A stretch of 39,826 nt of DNA from Occallatibacter sp. (lineage in GTDB: Bacteria > Acidobacteriota > Terriglobia > Terriglobales > Acidobacteriaceae). This document shows positions 24,106 to 33,054 of this stretch, in pieces. Below the pieces are notes generated by a model. That model was not told the origin of the DNA and made no database searches. It saw nothing but the letters and a program-made list of their open reading frames with translations. The stretch covers positions 1 through 39,826 of the forward strand of contig JARLGE010000048.1 of the NCBI GenBank assembly GCA_031296215.1, written 5' to 3'. Position numbers and translations under genes: made by a program. Position 1 is the first letter of the stretch. Every line of letters starts with the position of its first letter.

Positions 24106-24214
24106 TAGAGTGGGAGAAACCAAAAACCGCCCTCGTTGCTTTGGCCGCTCTGGCGCAAGAACTGCCTGATCCGCAAGCCGGCCGGCGACACCTCTGAGGG
24201 GAAACGAGCCGCCG

Positions 24215-25384
24215 TTGAAGAAGCCCCTGCGCGTCCTTGCCGCCGCCGCCATTGTGGCCGCGGGCCTGTGCTTTGTGGTTGTCCTTTACATGGTGGGCCT
24301 CAGCGACAAGAACGCCGCCGGGCGCGACTTCATCTCCTACTGGGCCGCCGGCCAGTTGCTGGTGCACGGCAAAAATCCCTACGACTTCCAGGCCGCGCGC
24401 AGCCTTGAGTTAGCCGCGGGCCGCGATCCGGCTGAACCGCTGCTGATGATGCGCAATCCGCCGGTGGCCTTCTTTGTGGCCCTGCCGCTGGGCCTGCTCA
24501 GCCCCAAAACCGCGCTCATTCTCTGGCTGTTGGTGTTGCTGGGCGGGCTTTCGCTCGCCCTTCTGCTCGTCTGGGTGCTGCACGGGAAGCCCGACAATCG
24601 CTTTCATCTGCTGGGCTACGTCTTCGCCCCCGTCCTGGCCTGCTTTCAGGCCGGGCAATTCGGCATTTTTTTGCTCCTCGGCGTGGTGCTTTTTCTCTAT
24701 TTCCACCGCACGCGCCCCTATCTTGCCGGAGCGGCCCTGCTGCTCTGCTCGCTCAAGCCGCACCTGTTCTTCCCCTTCGGCGTTGCGCTGATTCTGTGGT
24801 CCATCGCCGCCAGGACTGGCCGCATCCTCGCCGGCTTCGCCGCCGCGCTCGCGGCCAGTTGCGCGCTCTCCTACGTGCTGGATAAAAACGCCTGGGCGCA
24901 GTACGCGCAGATGATGCACCTGGGCGGAGCGCTCGACGAGGCCGTGCCCGCGCTCAGCGTCTACTTCCGCATGCTCGTCTCCCCGCATACCGTATGGCTG
25001 CAATTTGTTCCCGAGGCCTGCGCAAGCGTGTTTGCGGCGGGTTACTTCTGGACGCGGCGCACCCGCTGGAACTGGCTCGATCACGGCCTCGTGCTGCTGC
25101 TGGTCGGAGCCATGTGTACGCCCTTCGGCTGGCTCACCGATGAGTCCATGCTGCTGCCCGCCGTGCTGGCCGGCGTCTACTGCGCGCTCGCTGCGCGGCG
25201 CTCGCTCGTGCCCATCGCGGTGGTGGCCGCGGCTGCGCTGGCGGAGTTCTTCTTCGGACCCAAAATCACCACTCCCTGGTTCCTGTGGACCACCCCCGCG
25301 TGGCTCCTCTGGTATCTCTACGCAACGGGAAGGTTCGGCGGGCAATCCGCTCCCGCGGGCGGGATCGCGGCAGCGCAAACTTAA
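24215..25384 (+). CDS. GT87-like (DUF2029) membrane glycosyltransferase
   Basis: A 389-residue membrane protein with about nine to ten hydrophobic segments. After TM1 the first extracytoplasmic loop reads [14 protein letters not shown] and HGKNPYDF, the D-F-x-x-Y-W-x-A-G ... P-Y-D pattern of DUF2029/GT87 polyprenyl-phosphate sugar transferases, in which the loop aspartate is catalytic. It probably moves a mannosyl or similar residue from a lipid-linked donor on the outer face of the inner membrane; donor and acceptor are unknown. The start is TTG 24215 with GAGGGG 13 bases upstream; no in-frame ATG precedes TM1. It is 109 bases after gcdH and 109 before the next gene, all on the same strand. 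Confidence 0.78.
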   Translation: MKKPLRVLAAAAIVAAGLCFVVVLYMVGLSDKNAAGRDFISYWAAGQLLVHGKNPYDFQAARSLELAAGRDPAEPLLMMRNPPVAFFVALPLGLLSPKTALILWLLVLLGGLSLALLLVWVLHGKPDNRFHLLGYVFAPVLACFQAGQFGIFLLLGVVLFLYFHRTRPYLAGAALLLCSLKPHLFFPFGVALILWSIAARTGRILAGFAAALAASCALSYVLDKNAWAQYAQMMHLGGALDEAVPALSVYFRMLVSPHTVWLQFVPEACASVFAAGYFWTRRTRWNWLDHGLVLLLVGAMCTPFGWLTDESMLLPAVLAGVYCALAARRSLVPIAVVAAAALAEFFFGPKITTPWFLWTTPAWLLWYLYATGRFGGQSAPAGGIAAAQT

Positions 25385-25493
25385 CTGCGCCGACGCGCCC
25401 AATATTAACCGCGCTGTCACCGCACCCCGACGCACGTGCGTCGTAGAATCGAGGCGACCTCGACAGCACCGCCGTTCAACCGGGAGAACACCC

Positions 25494-26201
25494 ATGCCCA
25501 ACGTGCTCATTCCCACTCCGCGCGGTCCGATGCCCGCCTGGCTCGCCGCTCCCGCCGATCCAGCTCAGGTTCCCGGCGTCGTTATCCTGCACGACATCTT
25601 CGGCATGAGCCGCGACCACCGCAACCAGGCCGACTGGCTGGCCGAAGCCGGCTTTCTCGCCGTCGCCCCCGACCTCTACTGGAAGGGCGGCCGGCTCATT
25701 TGCATCCGCCAGGTCATCCGCGATTTGATGGCCCGCACCGGCGCGGCTTTTGACGATGTGGAAGCCGCGCGCAGTTGGCTCCTCGCGCAGCCCAATTGCA
25801 ATGGCCGTGTCGGCGTCGTCGGCTTCTGCATGGGCGGCGGATTCGCGCTGCTGCTGGCCTCGGGCCACGGCTTCTCGGCCTCCAGCATCAACTACGGCGG
25901 ACCGCTGCCCAAGGATGTCGATGACTTTCTCTCCACCGCCTGCCCGGTCGTCGGCAGCTACGGCGGCATGGCCAAATGGGAGCAGGGCATAGCCGATCAG
26001 TTGCAGCAAAAGCTGGAGCGCGCCCTCATTCCCCACGACGTGAAGGAGTATCCCGACGCCGGCCACAGCTTCATGAACAATCACCGCGGCTACGGCTTCC
26101 TGAAGATCCTGCCCTTCAAAGCCATCGGCTACAACGAGGCAGCGACAATGGACGCCCGCCGCCGCATCGTGGCATTCTTCCGCACGCACATGGGAGGCTG
26201 A
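25494..26201 (+). CDS. Dienelactone hydrolase-like protein
   Basis: A 235-residue alpha/beta hydrolase of the dienelactone hydrolase family. [29 protein letters not shown], the nucleophile elbow GFCMGG (Cys112) and DAGHSF (His191) are typical. The family aspartate, normally in a G-x-x-D turn after the P-V-x-G strand, is not seen: the sequence there is [14 protein letters not shown]. The substrate is therefore uncertain; aromatic-ring-cleavage lactones are the classical one. A GGGAGA ribosome-binding site precedes ATG 25494. The next gene starts four bases after its stop, so the two are likely cotranscribed. Confidence 0.82.
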   Translation: MPNVLIPTPRGPMPAWLAAPADPAQVPGVVILHDIFGMSRDHRNQADWLAEAGFLAVAPDLYWKGGRLICIRQVIRDLMARTGAAFDDVEAARSWLLAQPNCNGRVGVVGFCMGGGFALLLASGHGFSASSINYGGPLPKDVDDFLSTACPVVGSYGGMAKWEQGIADQLQQKLERALIPHDVKEYPDAGHSFMNNHRGYGFLKILPFKAIGYNEAATMDARRRIVAFFRTHMGG

Positions 26202-26205
26202 AGAC

Positions 26206-26940
26206 ATGAACCCACGCAACGAGCCAAGCGGGCGAATCCCTGAAGCGCCCGGCGATCTCCGCCCCTTGTGCCGTATCGGCGGTGTCGCCGCGCTGCTGTT
26301 GATCGTTTACTCGCTGGCGACGATGGTTCAGTTGGTTGTGCTCGGCGGCCAGCCCGCCTCTGCCGCGCAGGCCTTCGATTTGTTAGAGCACCACCGGGTC
26401 GTGGGCCTGCTGCGCCTCGACCTGCCCACCGTCGCCGTCATGCCGCTTTACTATCTGCTGTTTCTCGGCCTCTTCGCGGCGTTGCGGAAGACCGATGCGG
26501 CAAACGCCCTGCTCTCCACGGTGCTGGCCTTCGCCGGACTGACGATGCTGCTCTCGACGCCCACGGCGCTCTCCATGATCCCGCTCAGCGACAAGTTCGC
26601 GGCGTCAATCAGCGATGCGGCGAGGAACCAGTTGCTGGCCGCCGGAGAAGCCATCATGGCTGCCGATATCTGGCACGCAACCGGCGCTATCCTGGGCGGC
26701 GTGCTGGTCCAGTGCGGCGCGGTGCTCATCTCGGTTGTGATGTTGCGCGGCGGCGTCTTCAGCAAGACCACGGCCTGGCTGGGCATCGTGATGCATGGGC
26801 TCGACCTGGCCCATATCGTTGGCGGCCAATTCCTGCCTGGTGCCGGCGTTGTCCTCATGGCCATCGCCGGCCCGCTCTATCCGGTGTGGTTCTTCCTGGT
26901 CGGCCGCAGACTGCTTAGACTGGCAGCGATCAAAGACTGA
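26206..26940 (+). CDS. Integral membrane protein (DUF4386-like)
   Basis: A 244-residue protein with about six hydrophobic segments, including LCRIGGVAALLLIVYSLATM, VAVMPLYYLLFLGLFAAL and GAGVVLMAIAGPLYPVWFFL. Size and layout resemble DUF4386-type membrane proteins, but I see no decisive motif. It begins four bases after the dienelactone-hydrolase-like gene and is probably in its operon. It converges on the helicase gene across a long hairpin. Function unknown. Confidence 0.6.
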   Translation: MNPRNEPSGRIPEAPGDLRPLCRIGGVAALLLIVYSLATMVQLVVLGGQPASAAQAFDLLEHHRVVGLLRLDLPTVAVMPLYYLLFLGLFAALRKTDAANALLSTVLAFAGLTMLLSTPTALSMIPLSDKFAASISDAARNQLLAAGEAIMAADIWHATGAILGGVLVQCGAVLISVVMLRGGVFSKTTAWLGIVMHGLDLAHIVGGQFLPGAGVVLMAIAGPLYPVWFFLVGRRLLRLAAIKD

Positions 26941-26968
26941 ACGCAACTAAAAGGCCCCAAAAAAGCAA

Positions 26969-27009
26969 GTGCCCCACCCCACGCGAGTTTTTCGCGTCGG
27001 ATGAGGCAC
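26969..27009. terminator. 18-bp imperfect hairpin between convergent genes
   Basis: Arms 26969-26986 (starts GTGCCCCACC, ends ACGCGA) and 26992-27009 (starts TCGCGT, ends GAGGCAC) pair at 15 of 18 positions around a 5-base loop. It sits between the membrane-protein gene and the helicase gene, which run towards each other, so it may terminate both. Neither side has a strong T-run. It could also be a copy of a genome-wide hairpin repeat. Confidence 0.55.
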
Positions 27010-27055
27010 AAGCATGTTATTGAGCAGAAAGCAGTGTCTGTCCCACCCCAGGTGG

Positions 27056-28195
27056 CTATGCTGCCGGCCGCTCCGCCGACCTTACCCGGAACCGCTTCAT
27101 CTGAATCGACAGCGTGCGCTCGATCTTGCGCAGTTCGCCGCGCTCGGACGGGCCTGTGAAAGTCGACGCAACGCCATGCGCCGAGGCGCGGCCGGTGCGG
27201 CCGACGCGGTGAACAAAGTCCTCCGCAACCTTGGGCATGTCGAAGTTGATGACGTGCGCCACGTTGGCCACGTCGATGCCGCGAGCGGCAACGTCGGTGG
27301 CGACGAGAATGCGGTGATGGCCCTCGGAGAAGCTGCGCAGCGCCTGGTTGCGCTGCGACTGGGTGCGGTCGCCGTGAATCTGCGTGGCTTTGTGGCCGGA
27401 GCGAACCAGCCGCCGCGCCACCCGTTCCGCGCCGTGTTTGGTGCGCACAAACACCAGGAAGCTGCCCTGTTCCGCATCGAGCAGGTGTTCGAGCAGTTCC
27501 TGTTTCTTGTCCGGCTCCACTTCAAAGGTGCGCAGCTCCACGTTCTCGGCCGGCTTCAGCACCGAACCGATCTCGATGCGCGCCGGGTTGTTGAGGTACT
27601 TGCGCGCCACGTCCTTCACTTCGCCCTCAAGCGTGGCCGAGTAGCACAGCGTCTGCCGCACCGCCGGCAGCATGGTCGCGATGCGCGCAATGGCCGGCTG
27701 AAAGCCCATGTCCAACATGCGATCCACTTCGTCGAGGACGAGAATCTTTACCTGGTCCAGCCGCACCAGCTTGCGCTTGAGAAAATCTTCTAGACGGCCG
27801 GGCGTAGCAACGATGAGCTTTGCGCCGCGGCGAATGGCTTCGAGCTGCGGGCCTTCGTGCAGGCCGCCCACCACCAGGGCCACGGTCTGCTCTGAGCTGG
27901 TGCGAATGTCGCGGAACGCCTTCTCCACCTGCATAGCCAGCTCGCGCGTGGGCAGCAGAATCAGCGCATGAGCCGCGGGGCCGCGCGTTTGCGGCTTTTG
28001 CAGCAGCTCAACAATCGGGATCAGGAACCCCAGCGTCTTGCCGGTTCCCGTCTGCGCGGTGGCCAGCACGTCGCGGCCTTCCAGAGCCGGCGGAATGCAG
28101 CCGTCCTGCACCGGCGTGGGGGTTACAAAATTGTTTGCGTTGAGCCGCGCCATCAGGGCGGGCGAAAGAGAAAACTGGCTGAATTGAGTGTTCAA
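27056..28195 (-). CDS. DEAD-box-family RNA helicase with DEVD motif
   Basis: A 379-residue ATP-dependent RNA helicase of the RhlE type, with almost no C-terminal extension. Motifs in order: Q-motif region FVTPTPVQ, Walker A ATAQTGTGKT (47-54), PTRELA (82-87), TPGR (131-134), motif II DEVD (155-158) rather than DEAD, SAT (186-188), ATDVAARGID (299-308) and HRVGRTGR (329-336). Likely roles are ribosome assembly, RNA decay or cold adaptation. The start is TTG 28195 because the upstream aromatic of the Q-motif is needed and the first ATG (codon 15) would remove it. AGGA lies about 14 bases upstream. It stands alone after 533 gene-free bases. Confidence 0.95.
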   Translation of the reverse strand: MNTQFSQFSLSPALMARLNANNFVTPTPVQDGCIPPALEGRDVLATAQTGTGKTLGFLIPIVELLQKPQTRGPAAHALILLPTRELAMQVEKAFRDIRTSSEQTVALVVGGLHEGPQLEAIRRGAKLIVATPGRLEDFLKRKLVRLDQVKILVLDEVDRMLDMGFQPAIARIATMLPAVRQTLCYSATLEGEVKDVARKYLNNPARIEIGSVLKPAENVELRTFEVEPDKKQELLEHLLDAEQGSFLVFVRTKHGAERVARRLVRSGHKATQIHGDRTQSQRNQALRSFSEGHHRILVATDVAARGIDVANVAHVINFDMPKVAEDFVHRVGRTGRASAHGVASTFTGPSERGELRKIERTLSIQMKRFRVRSAERPAA

Positions 28196-28728
28196 AATGG
28201 TTGTCTAATCCTGTGTTGTTCCGCGAGCCGCCAGCTTCCTGGCAGCCTGCAATCGGAACCGGTCATGAGGCGCGCACAACTGCACTTCAGGCGCGAGCCT
28301 GCTTTCAAAATCTATGCGTAAGGGAGAACCGAAGATGTCCTCTTGTCCAAAGGACCGACCCGCTCGGCATTCATTCCATGAACGCCATGGGCCCGAATCT
28401 GCCACACGCTACTCGTACGCCAATCGGCACACTGCCGAAGGGCTACCCTGCTCGTTTGCATGCCCCGGATTCGTTCGATCCAATGCGCCCATGCCATTCA
28501 AGGCGGGCTGCGCGGCTCGAACCCTCGCTTCGGACTGTCATTGCAGTCCAATGCGAAAATCTCCGGGTGGGAGACTGATGGGTATACGCTGTAGGGGCTT
28601 GGGGAAAAATCTGTGCCAGGCAAACTTGCCGGTATGAAGGGCAAACCGCTGCTCACGGCCAAATCACTGAGCGCAAACTCAGTGTACCACACTTTCGCTT
28701 TTAATTCCTCTCACACCAACGTGCCGTC
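28196..28728. other. Gene-free stretch between class II aldolase and helicase genes
   Basis: About 530 bases with no reading frame that shows a recognisable domain, good ribosome-binding site or protein-like composition. It must hold the helicase promoter near its left end. A GGGTTCGAG on the minus strand near 28530 recalls a tRNA T-loop, but the flanking stems do not pair. I see no other structured element. Confidence 0.5.
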
Positions 28729-29589
28729 TCACCCGCGCCCTTTCATCCGCCCGGTTTCGCGCTTTACCAGCTCCACCACCTCGGCGTTATTCTTTGCGTC
28801 GCCGCCGCGCGGATCGCCGCCAATGCGCACCATGCGCGCATCCGGCAGGCCCATCCACTGCTTGCGGCGCAGAATGTCGTCGATCTTGTCGTCCGGAATC
28901 ACGCCCAGCGGCGCGCCGATCTGCTTGGCGATCAGGTAGGTCCGGCAATAGGTGTCCATCACCTCGCATAGCCACTCGGCGTGGGTCACGGTATCGGACC
29001 AGCAAACCACGCCGTGGTTCTTGAGCAGGATGGTGTTGTGCTCGTGCACAAACGGCAGGATGGTCTCGGCAAAGGCCTGCGTGCCGGGCGTCTCATAGGG
29101 CGCAACCGCGGCCGGCCCGATCAGCACCTCGTACTCCGGAATCAGTCCGTTGGGCGGCGCCGTCCCCGCGATGGCGAAGGCCGTGGCGTAGGGCGGATGG
29201 CAGTGCACCACCGCCTTGGCGCGGGGATTGGCCTTGTAAATCTCAAGATGCAGCAGCAGTTCGCTGGTCAGTGTGCGGTCGCCGGCCAGAATCTTTCCGT
29301 TCAGGTCGGAGAGGCAGATGTCGCCGACCTCCAGATCCGCCTTGCTCATCATGGTCGGCGTGGCCAGCACAAACTCCGCGCCCAGTCGAACGGAAATATT
29401 GCCGCCGTTGCCGTCCACATACTGCCGCTCCCACATCTTGCGGCCCACGCGAATGATCTCCGCGCGCAGCGCATTGGCCTCGGCGGAGTGGAACATCTCC
29501 AGGGGCGACTCGCGCTCCGCCTGCGGCACGCCGGGAACCTTAGCTGAGTTGCCGCACTGCCCGGCGGAGGGAACGGCTGTCTGCTCCAT
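28729..29589 (-). CDS. Class II aldolase/adducin-family sugar-phosphate aldolase
   Basis: A 286-residue zinc aldolase resembling L-fuculose-phosphate or rhamnulose-phosphate aldolases. Marks are the phosphate-binding GNGGNISVRLG, TLTSELLLHLEIYKA with catalytic Glu110, AVVHCHPPYATAFA with ligands His129 and His131, and LLKNHGVVCW with His192. The N-terminal 30 residues (MEQTAVPSAGQCGNSAKVPG) are not part of the fold; an internal ATG at codon 32 (EMFHSAEANALR) is an alternative. It is the last of three same-strand genes after a sugar porter and a small membrane protein (124-base gap), so it probably acts on the imported sugar. Exact substrate unresolved. Confidence 0.85.
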   Translation of the reverse strand: MEQTAVPSAGQCGNSAKVPGVPQAERESPLEMFHSAEANALRAEIIRVGRKMWERQYVDGNGGNISVRLGAEFVLATPTMMSKADLEVGDICLSDLNGKILAGDRTLTSELLLHLEIYKANPRAKAVVHCHPPYATAFAIAGTAPPNGLIPEYEVLIGPAAVAPYETPGTQAFAETILPFVHEHNTILLKNHGVVCWSDTVTHAEWLCEVMDTYCRTYLIAKQIGAPLGVIPDDKIDDILRRKQWMGLPDARMVRIGGDPRGGDAKNNAEVVELVKRETGRMKGRG

Positions 29590-29713
29590 GACTTGACCTC
29601 GTGTTTCAGCAATTTGATGAGAACGCGGGAAGCGGCGCCGCCCCTCACAAAATTATATAGAGCTGCGGCCAAAGCCCGGTTTTGGTGCTTCAGGTCACTC
29701 CTGGATGGGCAGC

Positions 29714-29995
29714 CTAGCGCGGTTCTGTCTTTGCGCCCTTTTGCTCCTGCCGCCGCGCAAGAAGGCGCGCGATCATAAACCCCGCAATCGGCCAAACCAG
29801 GAACGCCCCCATCAGCGAGTAGGCAAGGTGAAGGAACGCGGCAAAGCCGCATGGGTCGTCGATCTGCCCCGCCGCGCAACCGGGCGTGGCGGCCTTGAAG
29901 ATTCGAATCAGGATCGCAAACACAAAGACGGAAACCACTGCTCCGCCCGCCATTCCCACCACAACGTTGAAAGCCTTGCTCGTTCCCGGTGGCAT
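29714..29995 (-). CDS. Small two-helix membrane protein
   Basis: A 93-residue protein with two hydrophobic segments (VVVGMAGGAVVSVFVFAILI and FLHLAYSLMGAFLVWPIAGF) and a basic C-terminus (ARLLARRQEQKGAKTEPR). Two cysteines lie in the loop between the helices (PGCAAGQIDDPCGF). I do not recognise a family. It starts six bases after the stop of the sugar-porter gene on the same strand, so it is almost certainly cotranscribed and may be an accessory subunit of the transporter; that role is inference. Confidence 0.6.
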   Translation of the reverse strand: MPPGTSKAFNVVVGMAGGAVVSVFVFAILIRIFKAATPGCAAGQIDDPCGFAAFLHLAYSLMGAFLVWPIAGFMIARLLARRQEQKGAKTEPR

Positions 29996-30001
29996 TCGCT
30001 T

Positions 30002-31336
30002 TTACTCCGCCCGCACCAGCTTGCGCTGCAGCGCCTCCAGCGTCTGGCCCTTGGTCTCGGGATAGGTGAGCAGCACCACCACAAACTGGATTGCCGTCAT
30101 CACCGCGAAGAAGACGAACGGCGCGCCGCGGCCCATGCGCGTGGCCAGCACCGGAAACTCCATGGCGATCACGGTGTTCATGATCCAGTGGCTGGCGTTG
30201 CCCGCGCCCTGGCCCTTCGAGCGTACGGAGTTGGGAAACACCTCGCCGATGTAGACCCAGATGACCGCGCCCTGCGACAGCGCAAAGAAGCCGATGTAGG
30301 TGATCAGCAGCCACACCAGCGCGCCGGGGTGCGAGTTGGTGGTGAAGATCCAGGCCACGCCGCCCAGGCAGCTGGCCGTGCCCGCCGCGCCGATCAGGAG
30401 CAGGGTTTTTCGCCCCAGCTTGTCAATCATCGACATGCCCACGATGGTGAAGATCAGATTGGTTGCGCCGATGGCGATGGCCTGCTGATCGCCGGAGACC
30501 TGGCTGAAGCCGGCAGCGGCAAAGATGCTGTTCAGGTAATAGAGGATGGCGTTGATGCCGGCCAGTTGATTGAATGCGCCGATCGAGATGGCCAGAAACA
30601 GCGGGTAGCGGTACTTCCACTGGAAGACCGGCTCGTGCGCCGATGCGTGCTCCTCGGCCAGGGCGCTGCGAATGTCGGCCAGTTCGGCCTTGGGGTCGGG
30701 CTCGCCCATCAGCTTCAGCACTTCCAAGGCTTCGTCGATCCGATTCCTCGAGGCCGACCACCGCGGGCTGCGGGGAATGAAGAACAGCAGCGCCAGGAAG
30801 CCAATGGCCGGAATCGCGGCCACGCCCACCTGCCAGCGCCACTCCGCCGCGCCCAGGTGCAGCGTGCGAATGAAGTAGTTCGAGGTGTAGGCGACCAGGA
30901 TGCCGAAGACCACGTTGAACTGGAAGGCGCCCACCAGCCGTCCCCGCCACTTGGCCGGCGCCAGCTCGGCAATGTACACCGGGCCCAGCACCGACGAAGC
31001 GCCGATGCCCAGGCCTCCCACGAAGCGGAACACCAGGAAGGCGGGCCAGTTCCACGCCAGCCCGCACCCAAACGCGGAAACGATATAGAGCATCGCGGTC
31101 AGGCGCAGCGCCTCGCGTCCGCCCAGCCGCTGCCCGGCCACGCCCGCACCCAGCGCGCCCACCACCGTGCCCACCAGGCCAATCGCCACCGTGAAGCCCT
31201 CGCCCCGCGCGCTCAGCCCATACAGCTTGACCAGCGCCTCGATGGCGCCGGAGATCACCACCGTATCGAAGCCGAACAGCAGGCCGCCCAGCGCGCCGGT
31301 CAGCGTGGCCTTCATCAGGTTGAAGTTGGGTCGCAT
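30002..31336 (-). CDS. MFS sugar porter (proton symporter type)
   Basis: A 444-residue, 12-helix transporter of the sugar-porter family (XylE/GLUT-like). Signatures: GALGGLLFGFDTVVISGAIE in TM1, RFVGGLGIGASSVLGPVYIA, ELAPAKWRGRLVGAFQ, the PESPR-like IPRSPRW, QLAGINAILYYLNSIF in TM7, DKLGRKTLLLIG and the terminal PETKGQTLEAL. These proteins import a hexose or pentose with protons. ATG 31336 fits homologous N-termini. The class II aldolase downstream and the small membrane protein between suggest a deoxysugar or pentose as substrate. It is divergent from the exported-protein gene at 31503. Confidence 0.93.
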   Translation of the reverse strand: MRPNFNLMKATLTGALGGLLFGFDTVVISGAIEALVKLYGLSARGEGFTVAIGLVGTVVGALGAGVAGQRLGGREALRLTAMLYIVSAFGCGLAWNWPAFLVFRFVGGLGIGASSVLGPVYIAELAPAKWRGRLVGAFQFNVVFGILVAYTSNYFIRTLHLGAAEWRWQVGVAAIPAIGFLALLFFIPRSPRWSASRNRIDEALEVLKLMGEPDPKAELADIRSALAEEHASAHEPVFQWKYRYPLFLAISIGAFNQLAGINAILYYLNSIFAAAGFSQVSGDQQAIAIGATNLIFTIVGMSMIDKLGRKTLLLIGAAGTASCLGGVAWIFTTNSHPGALVWLLITYIGFFALSQGAVIWVYIGEVFPNSVRSKGQGAGNASHWIMNTVIAMEFPVLATRMGRGAPFVFFAVMTAIQFVVVLLTYPETKGQTLEALQRKLVRAE

Positions 31337-31474
31337 CGTTTTCCTGTCCCTCGGAATCAGGAATCATCCTACACATAGGGCGCGCAAACGGTAAACCCTG
31401 GCCAGGCTCCGGCATCGGGCCCGAGCTTCGGGCGCGGGCTTCGGAGTCCACGGCGCGCTCACCCCGCGAGGGGA

Positions 31475-31480
31475 TATAAT
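31475..31480 (+). promoter_or_regulatory. Perfect -10 hexamer before the exported-protein gene
   Basis: TATAAT stands 22 bases before the GTG start at 31503, next to the palindrome CCCCGCGAGGGG (31462-31473). No -35 match is found at 16-18 bases spacing. Confidence 0.35.
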
Positions 31481-31502
31481 CGCTGGATTCGAGGAGTTCA
31501 AA

Positions 31503-32108
31503 GTGATCGACACGAAGCGCAACACCCTGCTCCGCGGCTTGGCGGCAAACCTGGCCGTGCTCTTTCTTGCCGCCGCATTGGCAGCGCAGACGCCGAGCAC
31601 TCCGGCTCAGAACGCGCCGGCCCCAGCCCCGCAGCCCGCAGCCGGGCAGAAGCCGGATTGGATGTCCTACAGCTATCCCGAAGATGGATTCACCGTCTCT
31701 TTCCCAGTCCCGCCCGAGCTGGCGAAGCACAGCGTGCCCACCGATGCAGGAACATTCGAACTGCGCACCTATCTGGGAGAGGTTGCCTCTTCCGCGCTTT
31801 ACGTCGGCGTGTGCGATTACGGCTCGGCCGTCTCGGGCAGGGATCCGCAAACGGTGCTGGACGGCGCGCAAAACGGCGCCCTTACCAACGTCAAGGGCCA
31901 CCTGGTCAGCGGGAAAAAGATCACTCTCGGCATCTACCCTGGCTTGGCTTTCGAGGCTGAAAACGACACCATGCACTTCACCGCGCACATCTTCCTGGTG
32001 GGCACAACGCTCTACCAGACGCTGACCGCCGCACCCATCGCCACGCCGTACCCCGACACGACGCGCTTTTTGGACTCTTTTCAGCTGATCGCGCGGGCCG
32101 CCAAATAG
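31503..32108 (+). CDS. Exported protein of unknown function
   Basis: A 201-residue protein with a signal peptide (LLRGLAANLAVLFLAAALAAQ), then a Pro/Ala-rich spacer (TPSTPAQNAPAPAPQPAAGQ) and a globular domain of about 150 residues beginning WMSYSYPEDGFTVSFPVPPE. That opening resembles small periplasmic proteins of unknown role seen in several phyla, but no motif allows a function. The start is GTG 31503, with a GAGGAG ribosome-binding site six bases upstream. It converges on the XRE-cupin regulator gene, seven bases apart. Confidence 0.75.
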   Translation: MIDTKRNTLLRGLAANLAVLFLAAALAAQTPSTPAQNAPAPAPQPAAGQKPDWMSYSYPEDGFTVSFPVPPELAKHSVPTDAGTFELRTYLGEVASSALYVGVCDYGSAVSGRDPQTVLDGAQNGALTNVKGHLVSGKKITLGIYPGLAFEAENDTMHFTAHIFLVGTTLYQTLTAAPIATPYPDTTRFLDSFQLIARAAK

Positions 32109-32115
32109 GTCCTGC

Positions 32116-32838
32116 TCAGCCTTCCGTCCCCGCCCCGCCGGGAAACACCGCCAGCACGCGGCAACGATCTTTGCCGGCCGCGCTCCACACCAGCGCCATG
32201 TCGCTCTCCACGTACGCGCAATCGCCCGCCTCCAGCAGCTCGTGCAGCCCGCCGGAATCCAATTGCAACCTGCCTTCCAGCACATAGACCAATCCGCTGC
32301 CCTGCTGCAAACTGTCAAGCGCACTCGCCGCGCCGGCGGCTCCAAACTCGATCATCTGCGCCACCAGGCGGGGGGGCGCCCCCTGGGCGCGATGAGTTGA
32401 CCGCGCGCCCGATCCTCCTTGCGCAGAGTGCGCCGGCTGATCCTTGCCGGCTGCGGCCGGGCCGGCCATCCCCATCGCCACGCCGCCCGTCTGCGGCCAT
32501 TCTCCCACCGCATTCAGCGGAATCACCTTCACCTGTTCCATGCCCCGCTCATAGCCCTCCAGGTGAGCCTTGCGCGTGATGGAGAGCGTGTGCCGCTCCG
32601 GCTCGCGGAAGAAATAGCTCATCCCCACTCCGTACACCCGGCTGATGGTGGCCAGCGTGGGCAGCGTGGGGATCATCCGGTCGGTCTCCAGTTTTGATAG
32701 AAGCGCCGTCGACAGCCCGGTTTCCGCCGCCAGCCGCGCCAGCGTCAGCCGCTTCTGCGTCCGCAGCGCACGCAGCTTCAGTCCGATACTGTAGGGCTCC
32801 ATCGACCACTGCGCATAGGAAACCGTCTTCGTCGTCAT
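32116..32838 (-). CDS. XRE-family regulator with C-terminal cupin domain
   Basis: A 240-residue transcription factor. The XRE helix-turn-helix (about 18-75) reads LKLRALRTQKRLTLARLAAE then GLSTALLSKLETDRMIPTLP. The C-terminal cupin (about 165-235) has QGSGLVYVLEGRLQLDSGG and LEAGDCAYVESDMALVW and would bind a small ligand. Between them lies a low-complexity insert (about 120-155, rich in Gly, Ala, Gln). ATG 32838 was chosen for its GGAAGGTGGAG ribosome-binding site; the frame is open upstream to 33012 without a better start. It is divergent from the DUF481 gene at 33055 with 216 bases between, so it may regulate that gene as well as itself. Confidence 0.85.
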   Translation of the reverse strand: MTTKTVSYAQWSMEPYSIGLKLRALRTQKRLTLARLAAETGLSTALLSKLETDRMIPTLPTLATISRVYGVGMSYFFREPERHTLSITRKAHLEGYERGMEQVKVIPLNAVGEWPQTGGVAMGMAGPAAAGKDQPAHSAQGGSGARSTHRAQGAPPRLVAQMIEFGAAGAASALDSLQQGSGLVYVLEGRLQLDSGGLHELLEAGDCAYVESDMALVWSAAGKDRCRVLAVFPGGAGTEG

Positions 32839-33054
32839 GGCAAACTCCACCTTCCGGCGGGCAAAAGCCCTCGTAGCTAGCCTGCCAGCAAACAGGGCTT
32901 CCAATTCGGAAGGATTTCTGAAGGTTTTCCGCCACGACTTGCACGACTTTGCGGAGGCAGCCGCGTTACCATAAAGAGGAACCCGAAGCCGCCGCCCGGA
33001 TTCTGCCGGCAAATCATAATCAGGTCCAATTTCACAAGGAGCTCACTCCCTCCC

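Noticed and set aside
28498-28692. Minus-strand frame ending in GFEPRSPP and a GGGTTCGAG that recalls a tRNA T-arm
   Set aside because: The stem bases around the TTCGAGC loop pair at only three of five positions and no acceptor or anticodon arm can be drawn, so it is not a tRNA. The frame itself has no support.
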